Shown piece after piece: positions 35,295 to 44,407 of a stretch of 64,000 nucleotides of DNA (position 1 is its first letter; every line of letters starts with the position of its first letter). Origin of the DNA: RYN-230 sp963813975 (GTDB taxonomy: Bacteria; Actinomycetota; Actinomycetes; Streptosporangiales; Streptosporangiaceae); NCBI GenBank assembly GCA_963813975.1, contig CAWFAP010000004.1, forward strand, positions 372,001 to 436,000, written 5' to 3'. The position numbers and the translations under genes are program-made. The notes beneath the pieces are model-generated. The model was not told the origin of the DNA and ran no database searches. It saw only the letters and a list, made by a program, of their open reading frames with translations.

Positions 35295-36467
35295 TCAGGA
35301 CTGGTTCCCAGCAACGGATCCCGCCATCCGGGCTGTCGCCTGGTCGAGGATGTCAGTGCTGGTGGCGAAGTTCAGGCGCGCGTAGCCGCTGCCCGCGGCG
35401 CCGAACCGCAAGCCGGGTTCGAGTGCGACGCGCCCGTGGTCGAGAAACCGTTCCCGGGCCTGGTCATCCGGGCCTAGGGCGGCGCAGTTGAGCCAGGCCA
35501 GGAAGGTCGCCTCAGGCGGATGCCAGGTAAGCATGGGCAGGCGCTGGCGTAGCAGGCCAGAAAGAAAGCCCCGCCGGTGGTCGAGGGTGGCCAGGAGCTG
35601 GTCGAGCCACGGCTCACCGGCCGTGAATGCCGCGATGGCGGCGATGACACCGAAGTGGCCCAGGCGCCACCGGGTGTCTGAGGGGAACCGGCCCGTCACG
35701 GCCGCCATGCGCGGCGCGGCGGTGACGACGGCGGCGCACTTCAGCCCGGCCAGGTTCCAGGCCTTGCTGGCCGACAGCACACTGACAGCGACCTCGGCGG
35801 CGCCGGGCAGGGTCAGCAGCGGGATGAAGGTGGCGCCGGGAAGCACCAGCGGCCCATGGATCTCGTCGCTGATGATGGCGACCCGGTAGATCTGCGCCAG
35901 CCGGACCAGCGCCGCCAGCTCGTCCGCCGTATGCACCCGCCCGACCGGGTTGTGCGGGTTGCACAGCACGTAAGCCGCTGGGTGAGTGGCGAATGCTGCC
36001 TCCAGTGCGGCGAGGTCAAGGTGCCACCCGGCTGTGGCGTCACAGGCCAAGGGCACCTCCAGCAACCGGGCGCCGGCCTCGGTGACCCAGTCGAAGAACG
36101 GCGGGTAGACCGGCGGGCTGATCACCACAGCATCACCCGGGCGGGTGAGCACCCGGAGCAGTTCGACGACACCGACCCCGACATCGGTCACAGCCGTCAC
36201 CGATGCCGGGTCAAGGTCCCAGTTCCACCGGCTGGCAGTAAAGCCCGCGAGTGCACGGCCAAGATCGGGCCCGGCTATCGCATACCCGGAGTCAGACCGC
36301 TCGACGGCCTCGTGCAGGGCTTCCGCGACCGGTACGGCCAGGGCGAAATCCATCTCCGCCACCGTCAACGGCAGGACATCGGCTGGATACGTCTGCCACT
36401 TCGCGCTACGCCGCTGCCTGAGAGCGTTGAGTGGATCTACAGGCAATTCACGTACGGCACCGTCCAT
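35295..36467 (-). CDS. MalY/PatB family PLP-dependent beta-lyase/aminotransferase
   Basis: 390 residues, fold type I. PatB/MalY features: LPLTVAEMDFALAVPVAEALHEA, SGYAIAGPDLGRAL, VISPPVYPPFFDWV, LCNPHNPVGRVH, ISDEIHGPLVLPG and the PLP lysine in LSASKAWNLAGLKCA. The family cleaves cystathionine or related C-S bonds. ATG 36467 is used because family similarity begins there (VDPLNALRQRRSAKW); the longer open frame is non-coding in character. It stands alone, with 140 bp to the HTH gene. Confidence 0.9.
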   Translation of the reverse strand: MDGAVRELPVDPLNALRQRRSAKWQTYPADVLPLTVAEMDFALAVPVAEALHEAVERSDSGYAIAGPDLGRALAGFTASRWNWDLDPASVTAVTDVGVGVVELLRVLTRPGDAVVISPPVYPPFFDWVTEAGARLLEVPLACDATAGWHLDLAALEAAFATHPAAYVLCNPHNPVGRVHTADELAALVRLAQIYRVAIISDEIHGPLVLPGATFIPLLTLPGAAEVAVSVLSASKAWNLAGLKCAAVVTAAPRMAAVTGRFPSDTRWRLGHFGVIAAIAAFTAGEPWLDQLLATLDHRRGFLSGLLRQRLPMLTWHPPEATFLAWLNCAALGPDDQARERFLDHGRVALEPGLRFGAAGSGYARLNFATSTDILDQATARMAGSVAGNQS

Positions 36468-36607
36468 GGGCCCAGCCTTCCCCACCGGATCAGCAAGATC
36501 CAGTCCGGGTCCGTCCTGATGGGCGGCGGGCCGACCGCTCTCGGTCGTGAAAACCCAGGGCCGTGCTGAAGCTGCTGGCCGCCGGCCACTGCCCTGGACT
36601 GCGCCAC

Positions 36608-36826
36608 TCAGATGGCGAGCATCTTCTGGACGGCCTGGCGGGACACCCCGAGCTCCCGGGCGATCTCGGCCTGGGAGATGCCCTCCTCCGTGAGGCCGCG
36701 AATCAGGTCGCGACGTTCCCGGGCCAGGTTCTGGGCTATGCGGGCGTGCTTGAGGGCCTCGGCGCGGACCGCTTGGAGGCGGCGGATGGTGTCCTGCTGC
36801 GCGGAGGTGCGCTCGGACGCGTTCAT
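36608..36826 (-). CDS. small helix-turn-helix protein
   Basis: 72 residues: a coiled basic N-terminal helix (DTIRRLQAVRAEALKHARIA) and a resolvase/Hin-like helix-turn-helix (GISQAEIARELGVSRQAVQKML). It is a likely DNA-binding regulator. The ATG at 36826 is only 11 nt from a palindrome that overlaps its probable promoter, which argues for autoregulation. A longer frame to 36928 reads through that palindrome and is unlikely. Confidence 0.75.
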   Translation of the reverse strand: MNASERTSAQQDTIRRLQAVRAEALKHARIAQNLARERRDLIRGLTEEGISQAEIARELGVSRQAVQKMLAI

Positions 36827-36836
36827 GACGCCAGTC

Positions 36837-36875
36837 TGACAACCAAGGGTTGTCAAAGTCAACCGCCTGTTGTCA
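36837..36875 (-). promoter_or_regulatory. operator/promoter of the small HTH gene
   Basis: Perfect inverted repeat TGACAACC (36837-36844), AAG, GGTTGTCA (36848-36855), plus a third half-site GTTGTCA (36869-36875). On the minus strand TTGACT and TTGACA strings that could serve as -35 elements lie within it. Overlap of operator and promoter fits self-repression. Confidence 0.6.
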
Positions 36876-37056
36876 CTCGCGGGTTTTGCCTGGCGGCCGG
36901 ATTCCGGCATACTCGTAAACGTCGTCACGACACCGCCCAGAACCTGCGGTCGTCCGTAACCTCGACGTTGGTCATCGCGCCGCTGGACCTGGTCCGCGGC
37001 CCCCTCTGGCAGCAGTCGGCGAGGTCAGTTCCGTCACCGCTGGCAGGAGGCATCGT

Positions 37057-37602
37057 GTGTTCCGGACTGAGCTGGACCGTGCCATCGCCGGGCCGAACTC
37101 TGCGGCCCGCGCTACCGACGACCTGGGCCGCGCGCCCGGCACCTTCACCAGGCCGTGCCCGGCGGCCCCTACCATCGCTGCGCCGGGCGCTGAGGCCCGC
37201 CGCGGCGGCCGGGTGATCGCGCCCGGCGCTCCGCAACCCCCGCAGCTCGGCGACGAACCCCCGGTGTATGACGATGGGGTGTTGCGGATAACCCGGATCC
37301 CCGGTCCCGGCCCAGGTTCAGGCGGGGATGCCAGCCGGGGGTACGCACTGGCCGGCGAGGTCGACGAGTCCACGGTCCGCGGGATGGCCGGGACGCTGGC
37401 CGAGCTCGCCGCCGGCCTCGACGAGCTTCACCTGGACCTGGCCGCCCTGGACTACAGCGACCTGGCTGGGCTGCGGGTCATGGTTCAGCTGGCCGCGGTC
37501 GGCCGCCGGCGGGTGGTGCTCCATCAGGTGCCGCCCCATCTGCGCGCGATCCTGGGCATTGTCGGCTGGGACACCGCTCCCGGGCTGGAGCTCGCCCCCT
37601 AG
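37057..37602 (+). CDS. STAS-domain (anti-anti-sigma-like) protein
   Basis: 181 residues. The C-terminal STAS fold (about 72-181) reads GYALAGEVDESTVRGMAGTL, LHLDLAALDYSDLAGLRVM and RRRVVLHQVPPHLRAILGIV. In typical members the loop after the strand carries a Ser phosphorylated by an anti-sigma kinase; here DYSDLAGL is the matching site. The first 70 residues are disordered and Ala/Pro-rich. GTG 37057 has AGGAGG 6 nt upstream. The partner kinase is not in this window. Confidence 0.78.
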   Translation: MFRTELDRAIAGPNSAARATDDLGRAPGTFTRPCPAAPTIAAPGAEARRGGRVIAPGAPQPPQLGDEPPVYDDGVLRITRIPGPGPGSGGDASRGYALAGEVDESTVRGMAGTLAELAAGLDELHLDLAALDYSDLAGLRVMVQLAAVGRRRVVLHQVPPHLRAILGIVGWDTAPGLELAP

Positions 37603-37610
37603 GCCGGCGG

Positions 37611-38648
37611 TCAGCGTGAGCGCGGGCCGGACAGCAGCCGCAGTACCGCCGCCTCGGCCGCTCCCTGCGTGGCCAGCTCCCCGAACTCGCTCTGCTGGCC
37701 CAGCCGGCCCAGGGCCGGGGCGATCGTGGTGCCCGCCTCGTAGAACTCGATCACGCGCGGGTCGATGTAGGACGCCCGCGCGACCGCCGGGGTGTTGCCC
37801 AGGTAGTCGGAGACCTCCCGGACCACGCGGGCGATGGCCCGCTTGCGGGCGGTTTCTGTGCCTGCGGCCCGCTCGGAGACCGCCAGCCCCACCGCGGCGA
37901 GCACGGTGGCATGCCAGGTCCGGAAGTCCTTGGCGGTGAAGTCGTCCCCGGACACCTCGCGCAGGTAGTCGTTGATGTCGGCGGCGGTGACGTCGTGCCA
38001 GCGCGGGCCGCTGCGGTAGGCGAGCAGCCCGTCCCCGCCGTCCCGGCGCCGCTTGAGGCTGCGGACCACCGCGCACACCCGCTCGTCCGCGACCGCCTGC
38101 TCACGGTGCTTGGCGGACTTGCCGATGTAGTCGAAGACCAGCTCGGTGCGGCGGCAGGTCACGTGCTCGCGGCGGATGGTGGCCAGGCCGTAGCTGCCGT
38201 TCTCCGCCGCGTACTCGTCCCCGCCCGGGCGGAAGAAGCCCAGGTCGACGAGGCGGATGGCCGCGGCCAGGACCCGGTCCCTGGACAGCGTGCGGCCTTC
38301 CAGATGGCCCAGGACCACCGTCCGCACCCGGGGCAGCTTGGCCCCGAACTCCAGCACCCGGTCGTGCTTCTCCCGGTCGCGCTGCTCCCGCCACAGATCG
38401 TGGTAGCGGTACTGCCTCCGGCCGGCGGCGTCGGTGCCCACGGCCTGGATGTGGCCGTCCGCGTGTTCCGAGATCCACACGTCCTCCCAGGCCGGCGGGA
38501 TCACCAGGGCCTTGATCCGGGCGACGGCCTCCGGGTCGCGGACCGGCGAGCCGTCCGGGCCGAGGTAGCGGAACCCCCGGCCGTGCCGCCGGCGCCGGAT
38601 GCCCGGCCCGCTCAGGTCGCTGCGCCTCAGGGCCACGAGATCAGCCAC
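37611..38648 (-). CDS. DNA topoisomerase IB (poxvirus-like)
   Basis: 345 residues. The N-terminal domain reads GRGFRYLGPDGSPVRDPEAVARIKALVIPPAWEDVWI. Catalytic residues of the tyrosine-recombinase-like core: ELVFDYIGKSAKHRE (Lys), TAKDFRTWHATVLAAV (Arg and His region) and the nucleophile in ARASYIDPRVIEFY. It relaxes supercoils through a 3'-phosphotyrosine. Bacterial type IB enzymes are accessory. The start is a GTG. It ends 8 bp from the convergent STAS gene. Confidence 0.92.
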   Translation of the reverse strand: MADLVALRRSDLSGPGIRRRRHGRGFRYLGPDGSPVRDPEAVARIKALVIPPAWEDVWISEHADGHIQAVGTDAAGRRQYRYHDLWREQRDREKHDRVLEFGAKLPRVRTVVLGHLEGRTLSRDRVLAAAIRLVDLGFFRPGGDEYAAENGSYGLATIRREHVTCRRTELVFDYIGKSAKHREQAVADERVCAVVRSLKRRRDGGDGLLAYRSGPRWHDVTAADINDYLREVSGDDFTAKDFRTWHATVLAAVGLAVSERAAGTETARKRAIARVVREVSDYLGNTPAVARASYIDPRVIEFYEAGTTIAPALGRLGQQSEFGELATQGAAEAAVLRLLSGPRSR

Positions 38649-38943
38649 CCCGGGGGCCCCGTCTGGCGGTCATGCTCATCCCTCCGGGTCGTGGTCGGCT
38701 GGCCGCCGGCGTCCACTACCCGCGAGGGCGCGGGGCAACCGCCACGCCCCAGCCTCACCACGACGCCCCAGCACCCGCCGCGATCCCGGCTGGGTCTGGT
38801 TAGCCGGCGCCCGCCCGGGTAGCAGAGCCCGCGCCGCGGACGCGAAGGACGCGGCAAGGGATCACGACGCAACGTCACAATCCAGGGCCGCAACGAAAAC
38901 CGGCAGGCCGCAAGCCCGCCACGAGTCCGGAGAGGCCGGGCCA

Positions 38944-39246
38944 GTGAACAAGCTCATCTACAAGCCGATCAGCCTCGGAACCAGCATCCTGGCCGGGCTG
39001 CTGGCCGACGCGATCTTCAGGAAGGCCTGGCGGCTCGCCGCGGGCCAGGACGAGGCTCCCAACGCCACCGACGCCGAGCGGAGCTGGCCCGAGGTGCTGG
39101 TGGCCGCGGCGCTTCAGGGCGCGGTGTTCTCCCTCGTCAGGGCGGCGGTGGACCGGGGCGCGGCCGCGGGGAGCCGCAAGCTGACCGGCACCTGGCCCGG
39201 CGACCAGGATGACCAGCCTGCCCGGGACAAGGAGCACGCCGCGTGA
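38944..39246 (+). CDS. DUF4235 small membrane protein
   Basis: 100 residues. MNKLIYKPISLGTSILAGLLADAIFRKAWRLAAG followed by the conserved Pro-Glu-Val-Leu-Ala-Ala helix (SWPEVLVAAALQGAVFSLVRAAVDRG) fits DUF4235. It has two short hydrophobic helices and a charged tail. GTG 38944 has GGAGAGG upstream. The stop overlaps the SDR start by 4 nt, so they are coupled. Function unknown. Confidence 0.85.
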   Translation: MNKLIYKPISLGTSILAGLLADAIFRKAWRLAAGQDEAPNATDAERSWPEVLVAAALQGAVFSLVRAAVDRGAAAGSRKLTGTWPGDQDDQPARDKEHAA

Positions 39247-40289
39247 AGACACCCATCCTGCTCACCGCGGCCGCCATCACGGCCGCCGCCGCGGCCCGGG
39301 CCACCGTTCGGCGCACCCCGGACGAGATCACCGGTGAGGTGGCCATCATCACCGGGGCTTCGCGGGGACTCGGCCTGGCCGTAGCCCGCGAGCTGGCCCG
39401 GCATTCCGCCCGGCTCGTCATCTGCGCGCGTGGCCAGGATCAGCTCGACCGGGCCGCGGATGACCTGCGCGCGCTCGGCGCCGAGGTCACGGCCGTGCCG
39501 TGCGACCTGGACCACGACGGGACCGCGGAGCTGCTGGTCGGCACGGCCCTGGAGCGTTACGGACGGCTGGACATCCTGGTCAACAATGCCGGGACCATCC
39601 AGGTCGGCCCGGTGGAGAGCACCACGGTCAGCGACTACGAGGCCGCCGTGCGGACCATGGCCCTGGCCCCGGTGCGGCTGACCCTGTCCGCGCTGCCGGT
39701 GATGCGCGGCCAGGCCCACGGCCGGATCGTGAACATCACGTCGATCGGCGGCAAGGTCAGCGTCCCGCATCTGCTGCCCTACTGCACCGCGAAGTTCGCG
39801 GCGGCGGGCTTCTCGGAGGGCCTGCGGGCCGAGCTCGGCCCCGGGCCGGTCGCCGTCACCACCGTGGTGCCGGGCCTGATGCGGACCGGCTCGCACCTGA
39901 ACGCCCGGTTCTCCGGGCGGTCCGAGGAGGAGTTCACCTGGTTCTCCCTGGGGGCGAGCCTGCCGGTGGTCTCCATGGACGCCTCCGCCGCGGCCCACCA
40001 GATCGTCGAGGCGATGCGGCAGCGCCGGGCGGAAGTGATCCTGACCCCGCTGGGCCAGGTGGCCGCCCGGGGCGCCGGGATTTTTCCCGAGTTCACCAGC
40101 GCCCTGCTGCACCTCACCAAGCAGGTGCTGCCCGCCGCCACGGGCCAGCCCGGTCGCGCGGTGCCCGGCCGCGCGCTGCGCCCGGTCCTGAACCAGCAGG
40201 TCTTCGACCGGCTGACCGCGCTCGGCCGGACCGCGGCCCGCCAGTTCAACCAGCTGCCCCACCCGTCCGGCAGCCGCGGCGGCTCGTAG
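39243..40289 (+). CDS. short-chain dehydrogenase/reductase
   Basis: 348 residues. Cofactor site TGASRGLGLA, NNAG in DILVNNAGTIQ, catalytic Ser in NITSIGGKV and YxxxK in YCTAKF. The N-terminus is a hydrophobic helix (ILLTAAAITAAAAARA), which may anchor it to the membrane. The C-terminal extension beyond the usual 250 residues contains QVFDRLTALGRTAAR. It is coupled to the DUF4235 gene by a GTGA overlap, an arrangement common in actinomycetes. Confidence 0.9.
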   Translation: MKTPILLTAAAITAAAAARATVRRTPDEITGEVAIITGASRGLGLAVARELARHSARLVICARGQDQLDRAADDLRALGAEVTAVPCDLDHDGTAELLVGTALERYGRLDILVNNAGTIQVGPVESTTVSDYEAAVRTMALAPVRLTLSALPVMRGQAHGRIVNITSIGGKVSVPHLLPYCTAKFAAAGFSEGLRAELGPGPVAVTTVVPGLMRTGSHLNARFSGRSEEEFTWFSLGASLPVVSMDASAAAHQIVEAMRQRRAEVILTPLGQVAARGAGIFPEFTSALLHLTKQVLPAATGQPGRAVPGRALRPVLNQQVFDRLTALGRTAARQFNQLPHPSGSRGGS

Positions 40290-40405
40290 CGAGGCAGTCC
40301 TGGCCAGGCGCTACCCGGCGGGGCGGCTCCGGGGCGGCTCACCGGAACCGGGAAGCTCCCAGCAGGGAGACGATGGAACCGGGACCTCAGGGGAAGAAGG
40401 ATGGC

Positions 40406-40956
40406 ATGGCAGTGAAAAGTTCGGCCCTCAAAGACAAGGCCGCCAGTCTCAGGCGTTCCGCGCAGGATCCACTCGGCATCTACCTCAACGATCATCTGGC
40501 CGGCGCGACCGGCGGGCTGGAACTGGCCCGCCGAGTGGCCGGTGCCCAGCAGGTGCCGGCGCCCCAGCCCGAGCTGCGGCAGTTCGCCGACGAGGTGGCC
40601 GAGGACCGGGCCGCGCTCCTGCGCATCATGGGCACGCTGGGCGTGCCGGTCCGCAGCTATAAGGTCTGGGCCGCCTGGGCCGGCGAGAAGGCCGGCGGCT
40701 CAAGCCCAACGGCCGCCTGACCACGCGCTCCCCGCTGAGCAATCTCGTGGAGCTGGAAATGCTGCGCCTGGGCGTGGAGGGCAAGGCGGCCGGCTGGCGC
40801 ACGCTCCGGGAGCTGGCGGACCGGGACGGCCGGCTCGACGTGGGCCAGCTGGATAACCTCATCTCCCGGGCGGGCCGGCAGGCCGACTTCCTGGAGGAAT
40901 CGCGGGTCAGGGCCGCGCGCCAGGTCATCGGCGCGGCCGGGGATTCCCGTGGCTGA
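40406..40956 (+). pseudogene. conserved actinobacterial hypothetical protein, frameshifted
   Basis: ATG 40406 (GGAAGAAGG upstream) gives AQDPLGIYLNDHLAGATGGLELARR through SYKVWAAWAGEKAG and then a premature stop at 40720. In another frame the expected continuation is present: RLKPNGRLTTRSPLSNLVEL then GVEGKAAGWRTLRELAD to 40956. The family is normally one protein of about 170-180 residues. A single missing base near 40694 explains the break, either decay or sequencing error. It is in the same strand order as the SDR and HAD genes. Confidence 0.7.
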
Positions 40957-41635
40957 CGGCGCCCCCGGCCGCGGCGGGGTGATCTTCGACGTCGACGGCA
41001 CCCTGCTGGACACCAACTACCTGCACGTGACCGCCTGGTGGGACGCGTTCCGGGAGCGGGGCTACGACGTGGCGTGCGCCGATATCCACCGGGCCATCGG
41101 GCTGTCCTCCGATGACCTGATCACCCGGGTGCTGGGCCGGCCCGACCCGTCGGTCAGCGCCGCGCACAGCCGGTACATCGCGCCGTACCTGGGCCGGATG
41201 CGGCCGCTGGCCGGGGCGGCGGAGCTGCTGCGGGCCACCAGCCGGCTGGACCTGAACGTCGTCCTCGCGACCAGCGCCAAGGACGAGGAACTGGACCTCA
41301 TGCTGGACGCCCTCGGGGCCCGCGACACGGTAGACACCGTGGTCAGCTCCGGCGATGTCAAGCAGGCCAAGCCGGACCCGGAGATCGTCAACCGGGCACT
41401 GGAGGACTCCGGGACCGACCCCGCTCGGGCCGTCATGGTGGGCGACACGGTCTGGGATGTGATCGCCGCGCAGCGTGCCGGGGTGCCTTGCATCGGGCTG
41501 CTGTCCGGCGGGATCGGCGAGGAGGAACTGCGCGGCTCCGGCGCGGCCGAGACGTATCCCGGCCCGGGCGCGCTGCTGGAGAAACTCGCGGCCAGCGCGA
41601 TCGGGCGCCTCAGCAGCGGCCCGCGTCAGGGCTAG
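40949..41635 (+). CDS. HAD superfamily phosphatase
   Basis: 228 residues. Motif I FDVDGTLLD holds the nucleophile, motif II is LATSAKDEE, motif III SGDVKQAKPDPE and motif IV MVGDTVWDVIAA. The cap helix region reads TAWWDAFRERGYDVACADIHR. A typical phosphoglycolate phosphatase-like enzyme of unknown substrate. The GTG start overlaps the end of the preceding frameshifted gene by 8 nt, so they may be co-transcribed. Confidence 0.9.
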   Translation: MADGAPGRGGVIFDVDGTLLDTNYLHVTAWWDAFRERGYDVACADIHRAIGLSSDDLITRVLGRPDPSVSAAHSRYIAPYLGRMRPLAGAAELLRATSRLDLNVVLATSAKDEELDLMLDALGARDTVDTVVSSGDVKQAKPDPEIVNRALEDSGTDPARAVMVGDTVWDVIAAQRAGVPCIGLLSGGIGEEELRGSGAAETYPGPGALLEKLAASAIGRLSSGPRQG

Positions 41636-41673
41636 CACAGCCCGTGTTGGCCCACGTCCGGGCGGCCCTGCGG

Positions 41674-41931
41674 TCAGCGGCAGTCCGCATGAACCCAGTC
41701 CAGTCCGCCCCGGCGGCGGGCGGGCTGACCGGCGCTGATCTCGCGTCCGCAGCGCCCGCACCGGCGGCCCGCGGCCTGCGCCTCGTGCCCGGCGAGCTGG
41801 GCCCACGACTGGCCGGCCGGGGCATCGCCGCCGCCGGGCGGCCCGGTACCGGGAGAGCCCGCCGGGAACCCGAGGCCACCGGGACAGTACTGGCTCAGGT
41901 GCACGGCCCGTACCCGCTCGCCGATCCGCAC
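41674..41931 (-). CDS. small zinc-ribbon protein, unknown function
   Basis: 85 residues: RIGERVRAVHLSQYCPGGLG, a Gly/Pro-rich linker, and a C-terminal CGRCGREISAGQPARRRGGLDWVHADC. The two CxxC-like pairs suggest zinc binding. It is convergent with the HAD gene and divergent from the quinone oxidoreductase. Function unknown. Confidence 0.6.
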   Translation of the reverse strand: MRIGERVRAVHLSQYCPGGLGFPAGSPGTGPPGGGDAPAGQSWAQLAGHEAQAAGRRCGRCGREISAGQPARRRGGLDWVHADCR

Positions 41932-41992
41932 CAGGAACCTCCCCCTTTGCCACCTAGGCTACTGTCGGCAACTCGATGGAGAGGATGAGCTC

Positions 41993-42982
41993 ATGCGCGC
42001 AGTCGTCGGGAGCCAGCACGGTGGTCCTGAGGTCCTCCAGATCGGGGAGGTCGCGGCGCCGGAAGCAGGCCCGGGGCAGCTGCTGGTGGACGTGACCGCG
42101 GCCGGCGTCAACTACATGGACATCTACCAGCGTGAGGGGCGGCCGCCCTACGCGTCCGCCTCGCTGCCCTATGTCCCCGGGTCCGAGGGCGCCGGAACCG
42201 TGGCCGCCGTAGGGCCCGCCGTGCGCGACTTCGCCGTGGGTGACCGGGTCGCCTGGACCCAGGTGCCGGGCAGCTACGCGGAGCAGGTCGCCGTGCCTGC
42301 CGCCCTGGCGGTCTCCGTGCCCGACGGCTTGGACCTGAGCGTCGCCGCGGCCGTCATGTTGCAGGGCATGACCGCGCACTACCTCACTCACACGACGTAC
42401 CCGGTCAGCCAGGGTGACTACGTGGTGGCCCACGCGGCCGCGGGCGGGGTGGGGCTGCTGCTCACCCAGATGATCGCGATGCGCGGCGGCATCAGCGTCG
42501 CCACCACGTCCACCACCACCAAGGCGGTGCTGGCCCAGGAGGCCGGCGCGAACTACGTCACGGACTACGAGAACTTCCCGGAGGTGGCCCGGGAGGTCAC
42601 CGGCGGCGCGGGGGTAGCGGCGGTCTACGACGGCATCGGCCAGGCCACATTCGAGGCGAGCCTCTCGGTGCTGCGGATCCGCGGCTACATGGTCCTGTAC
42701 GGCGCGGCTAGCGGCCCGGTGCCGCCCTTCGATCTGCAGCGCCTCAACCCGGCGGGCAGCCTGTTCGTCACCCGGCCGACGCTGGGGCACTACATGGCCA
42801 CCCGTGAGGAACTGCTGTGGCGCGCCGGGGACGTGTTCCGCTGGATCACCGAGGGCCGCCTCTCGGTCCGCGTCGGCGGCCGTTACCCGCTGGAGCAGGC
42901 CGCCCGGGCTCAGGCGGACCTGGCCTCCCGCGGGACGACCGGCAAGCTGCTGCTGCTGGTGCCGGGCCGGGCCGCGGCATGA
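41993..42982 (+). CDS. quinone oxidoreductase (zinc-free MDR)
   Basis: 329 residues. It has the QOR pattern: GPGQLLVDVTAAGVNYMDIYQREG, VPGSEGAGTVAAVG, VVAHAAAGGVGLLLTQMIA and VLYGAASGPVPPFDLQRLN. The zinc ligands of alcohol dehydrogenases are absent, and the AAGGVG motif binds NADPH. It reduces quinones by one electron. A GAGAGG site precedes ATG 41993. Confidence 0.92.
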   Translation: MRAVVGSQHGGPEVLQIGEVAAPEAGPGQLLVDVTAAGVNYMDIYQREGRPPYASASLPYVPGSEGAGTVAAVGPAVRDFAVGDRVAWTQVPGSYAEQVAVPAALAVSVPDGLDLSVAAAVMLQGMTAHYLTHTTYPVSQGDYVVAHAAAGGVGLLLTQMIAMRGGISVATTSTTTKAVLAQEAGANYVTDYENFPEVAREVTGGAGVAAVYDGIGQATFEASLSVLRIRGYMVLYGAASGPVPPFDLQRLNPAGSLFVTRPTLGHYMATREELLWRAGDVFRWITEGRLSVRVGGRYPLEQAARAQADLASRGTTGKLLLLVPGRAAA

Positions 42983-43043
42983 GGCACCGGCGGGGCCGGG
43001 TGCCGCGCCCCGGGGGATCCGCTCACCCCGGCCAGGTGCCGGT

Positions 43044-43856
43044 GTGACCGTCGCCGCGGCCTGCCAGCTCAGCCTGGCCGTCGGTGACCCGGACGGCAAC
43101 CTGGCCGCCGCCGCCGCGGCCATCGGGTCGGCCGCTGCCGCTGGGGCCGGCCTGGTGGTCCTCCCCGAACTGTGCGACAGCGGATACGTGTTCCGCGATG
43201 CCGGGGAAGCCCGGGCGCTGGCCAGCCCGGCCGCCGACTCCCCGGCGCTGCGGCAGTGGCAGGCGCTCGCCGCCGCGCACCATACCGTGATCGTGGGCGG
43301 CTTCTGCGAGCTCGCCCCGGACGGCCGGCTGTTCAACAGCGCCGCCCTGGTGGACGCGTCCGGGGTCCGCGCGGTGTACCGGAAGGCGCACCTGTGGGAC
43401 GCCGAGAAGCTGGTCTTCACCGCCGGTGCCGACCCCCCTCCGGTGGTGACGCTGCCCGCAGGCCGGGTGGCCGTGATGATCTGCTACGACCTGGAGTTCC
43501 CCGAGTGGGTCCGGCGGGCGGCGCTGGCCGGCGCCGATCTCATCGCGGCCCCGGTCAACTGGCCGGCTGCGCCCCGGCCGCCCGCCGAGCGGCCGTCCGA
43601 GGTGGTGAAGGTGCAGGCCGGTGCCGCGGTGAACGGGGTCTTCATCGTGGTCGCCGACCGGTGCGGCCCCGAGCGTGGGGTCGGCTGGGCCAGCGGCAGC
43701 CTCATCGCCGGCCCGGACGGTTACCCGCTGGCCGGGCCGGTCCTGGCCGACCAGCCCGCGGTGCTGACCGCCGACTGCGACCTGGTCCGGGCCAGGGACA
43801 AGCGGATCAACTCCCGCAACGACCTCTTCGCCGACCGCCGCCCTGACCTTTACTGA
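43044..43856 (+). CDS. carbon-nitrogen hydrolase (nitrilase superfamily)
   Basis: 270 residues. Catalytic triad: Glu in LVVLPELCDSGY, Lys in YRKAHLWDAEKLVF, Cys in AVMICYDLEFPEW. It hydrolyses an amide or nitrile of unknown identity. GTG 43044 is chosen because AGGTG precedes it and the family begins VAAACQLSL. It is 61 nt after the oxidoreductase stop on the same strand. Confidence 0.9.
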   Translation: MTVAAACQLSLAVGDPDGNLAAAAAAIGSAAAAGAGLVVLPELCDSGYVFRDAGEARALASPAADSPALRQWQALAAAHHTVIVGGFCELAPDGRLFNSAALVDASGVRAVYRKAHLWDAEKLVFTAGADPPPVVTLPAGRVAVMICYDLEFPEWVRRAALAGADLIAAPVNWPAAPRPPAERPSEVVKVQAGAAVNGVFIVVADRCGPERGVGWASGSLIAGPDGYPLAGPVLADQPAVLTADCDLVRARDKRINSRNDLFADRRPDLY

Positions 43857-43981
43857 CCCGTCCTGCCCGCCCAGTCCAGCGACCGCCGGCCCGGCCTCTT
43901 CGCCGGAAAGGCCCCCTGGCCGGATCGCCGGGACCACTACGTAGGCGCTACCGATGCGCGGCGGCCCGTTCTCCGCTTTGC

Positions 43982-44305
43982 GACGGCGTCGGCGGCTGTG
44001 ACACCCTGCAGGGCAGCGCCAGGCTGTGCGGCCGGGACGCGATCACCGAGACCTTCCCGCTCCGCGGGGAGGTGCGCTCCTGGTGGAGCACGGACGGTGC
44101 CCGCACCTACGTGAACCTGACCGGCGGCGCGCCCCGGTCGCTGGGGAACGGATGGGTCGTCGCCTTCTCCAGGACGTGGCACGGACCGGACCTGGTTCTC
44201 ACCAACCCCCACAACTCGTTCACCGAGGCCTTCACCGCGGCCGGCGCCATCCGCAGCGTCACCTCCACGGCCGACGCGGGCACCGCTTACAGTGACGCTC
44301 CGTGA
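43982..44305 (+). pseudogene. C-terminal fragment of an unrecognised protein
   Basis: The frame reads DGVGGCDTLQGSARLCGRD, then EVRSWWSTDGARTYVNLTGG, GWVVAFSRTWHGPDLVL and a stop at 44303. The string looks like a real folded domain and codon use is GC3-rich. No start codon with a ribosome site lies upstream in frame (GTG 44072 is internal to the domain), so it appears 5'-truncated. Family unknown. Confidence 0.4.
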
Positions 44306-44407
44306 CGGCTCGGAAGCCGCGTTTGACCGGGCCTGCCGGGCGCCGGCCACCGGGACGCGCTGACCGCCGCGGCTGGCGGGCACCCGCCCGCCTGACCCGC
44401 CCCGCGC

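Noticed and set aside
35295..36842. A 515-residue fused protein with a 125-residue N-terminal extension on the MalY-like enzyme
   Set aside because: The extension is low-complexity Pro/Arg/Gly, crosses the small HTH gene region and lacks family support; the enzyme starts at 36467.
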